Shown here piece after piece: positions 5,670-6,370 of a stretch of 6,370 nt of DNA; positions within the stretch are counted from its first letter, which is position 1, and every line of letters starts with the position of its first letter. The notes beneath the pieces were generated by a model. That model made no database searches, had not been told where the DNA came from, and was given only the letters and a program-made list of their open reading frames with translations. Both the position numbers and the translations under genes were made by a program. The DNA lies in contig JADFIX010000253.1 in the NCBI GenBank assembly GCA_022566435.1, positions 1 to 6,370 on the forward strand, written 5' to 3'. Origin of the DNA: Planctomycetota bacterium (GTDB lineage: Bacteria; Planctomycetota; Phycisphaerae; UBA1845).

Positions 5670-6370
5670 CTACATGTTTGCGGCGAACCGCGCACGCATA
5701 AGGATAACCGATGCCGCGGCGAGGGTCAGCAGTGCGAGGACGATCAATCCCCATTCGGACACTGCTGGAATGACGACGCACTCAGCAGGTGGTGGTGACG
5801 TTGGCGAGATGGTCTGTGCATCGCTGAATGCCGTGGCGTCCAGGCAATCGACGTCCCCATCCGCGTCGAAGTCACCGGTCGTAACCGACTCGACGGTAGC
5901 GCCGCTCGGGAAAAGAGTCGCTTGGCCAAAGGAGCCACCGCCTACGTTGAGAAAAACTGAAACGTTGGTGTCGTTTCCTGTGACTAAATCCAACAGACCA
6001 TCTCCATCAAAATCTGCCGAGGCAATCGACGTAACGAAGTCTCCAGACGTGCTCGGCAGGTTAACAGCCGGCGCGAACTGCAGCGATCCGCCGCCGTCTC
6101 CCTCCGGATCGATTATCACGTCGTTGATGGAAATTGTTTTTGCGTCGTCGTCGATGATCGTTCCGGTTGCCTGAGAGTCGGCGATCGTTGCGTTGACCGA
6201 GTTGGTGAGATTGAGAACGAAATCTTCTGAAGGAAATTCGTCCAATAAATCACCCAGAACCGTCACGCTAATCGTCTTGGTTAGCTCGCCGGAACCGAAG
6301 GTCAACATTCCGGATTTCGCGATGTAGTCGAGGCCGGCGGTGGCTGTTCCATCGGCGGTCGCGAAATCGA
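5670..6370 (-). CDS. C-terminal part of a secreted or surface protein: Calx-beta, FG-GAP/VCBS-like segment, IPTL-CTERM tail
   Basis: The 5' end lies beyond the right edge; 232 residues are visible. They begin inside a Calx-beta domain, with TADGTATAGLDY, LTFGSGELTKTISVTVLGD and the closing GTIIDDDA at about residues 70-77. Next is an FG-GAP/VCBS-like segment with calcium-loop motifs DFDGDGLLDLVTGND and DFDADGDVD, the latter running into a dockerin-like CLDATAFSDAQ. The last 35 residues carry IPAVSEWG (200-207), a hydrophobic helix and a basic end RARFAANM. That is the IPTL-CTERM sorting signal, thought to be recognised by an exosortase of the XrtH type after export. The protein is therefore probably exported and anchored or released at the envelope. 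An internal ATG at 6308 is not its start, because the Calx-beta fold continues upstream of it. The ligand or function cannot be told from this fragment. Confidence 0.9.
   Translation of the reverse strand, partial: DFATADGTATAGLDYIAKSGMLTFGSGELTKTISVTVLGDLLDEFPSEDFVLNLTNSVNATIADSQATGTIIDDDAKTISINDVIIDPEGDGGGSLQFAPAVNLPSTSGDFVTSIASADFDGDGLLDLVTGNDTNVSVFLNVGGGSFGQATLFPSGATVESVTTGDFDADGDVDCLDATAFSDAQTISPTSPPPAECVVIPAVSEWGLIVLALLTLAAASVILMRARFAANM

Overview
The window looks like a piece of a planctomycete chromosome, probably a Phycisphaerae-like or uncultured lineage. Four signs point that way: an oversized fused UvrA, a C-terminal sorting tail of the IPTL-CTERM type, a short zinc-ribbon plus membrane protein of a kind common in that phylum, and palindromic intergenic repeats tied to an IS200-like (RAYT) transposase remnant. 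This assignment is an inference from protein style, not from a marker gene. All credible genes lie on the minus strand, so the biological order runs right to left.

Region by region along the minus strand: (1) 6370-5670 is the C-terminal part of a large secreted or surface protein. It has the end of a Calx-beta repeat, an FG-GAP/VCBS-like calcium-loop segment, then an IPAVSEWG membrane tail. (2) 5669-5217 is an open frame for a four-cysteine zinc ribbon followed by two membrane segments. It follows the previous stop in the same frame and has no ATG, GTG or TTG before the zinc ribbon. (3) 5141-4539 encodes a GIY-YIG nuclease-fold protein of about 200 residues, with a good ribosome binding site at the second possible start. 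(4) 4538-3628 is non-coding. It holds two inverted copies of a 91-92 bp palindrome-rich repeat (3697-3788 and 4010-4100). Between them lies the internally deleted, frameshifted remnant of a RAYT/IS200-like transposase (3797-3984). Two small tandem arrays (30-bp and 18-bp periods) abut the outer repeat. (5) 3627-1 is a continuous frame of 1209 codons, still open at the left edge, encoding a UvrA-type excinuclease subunit.

The most unusual feature is the module order of the UvrA protein. It starts with a complete C-terminal UvrA half, continues through a lysine-rich linker into a complete N-terminal UvrA half, then into a second C-terminal half cut by the window. The order is C-N-C rather than N-C or the tandem N-C-N-C. 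An in-frame TGA lies two codons before the ATG, and only repeat DNA lies upstream, so a missing first N-half is not hidden nearby in another frame.

The genes do not form an obvious single pathway. UvrA belongs to nucleotide excision repair. The GIY-YIG protein shares its fold with UvrC's nuclease but shows nothing else tying it to UvrC. The upstream two genes look like cell-envelope proteins. No CRISPR array, tRNA, rRNA or intact insertion sequence was found.
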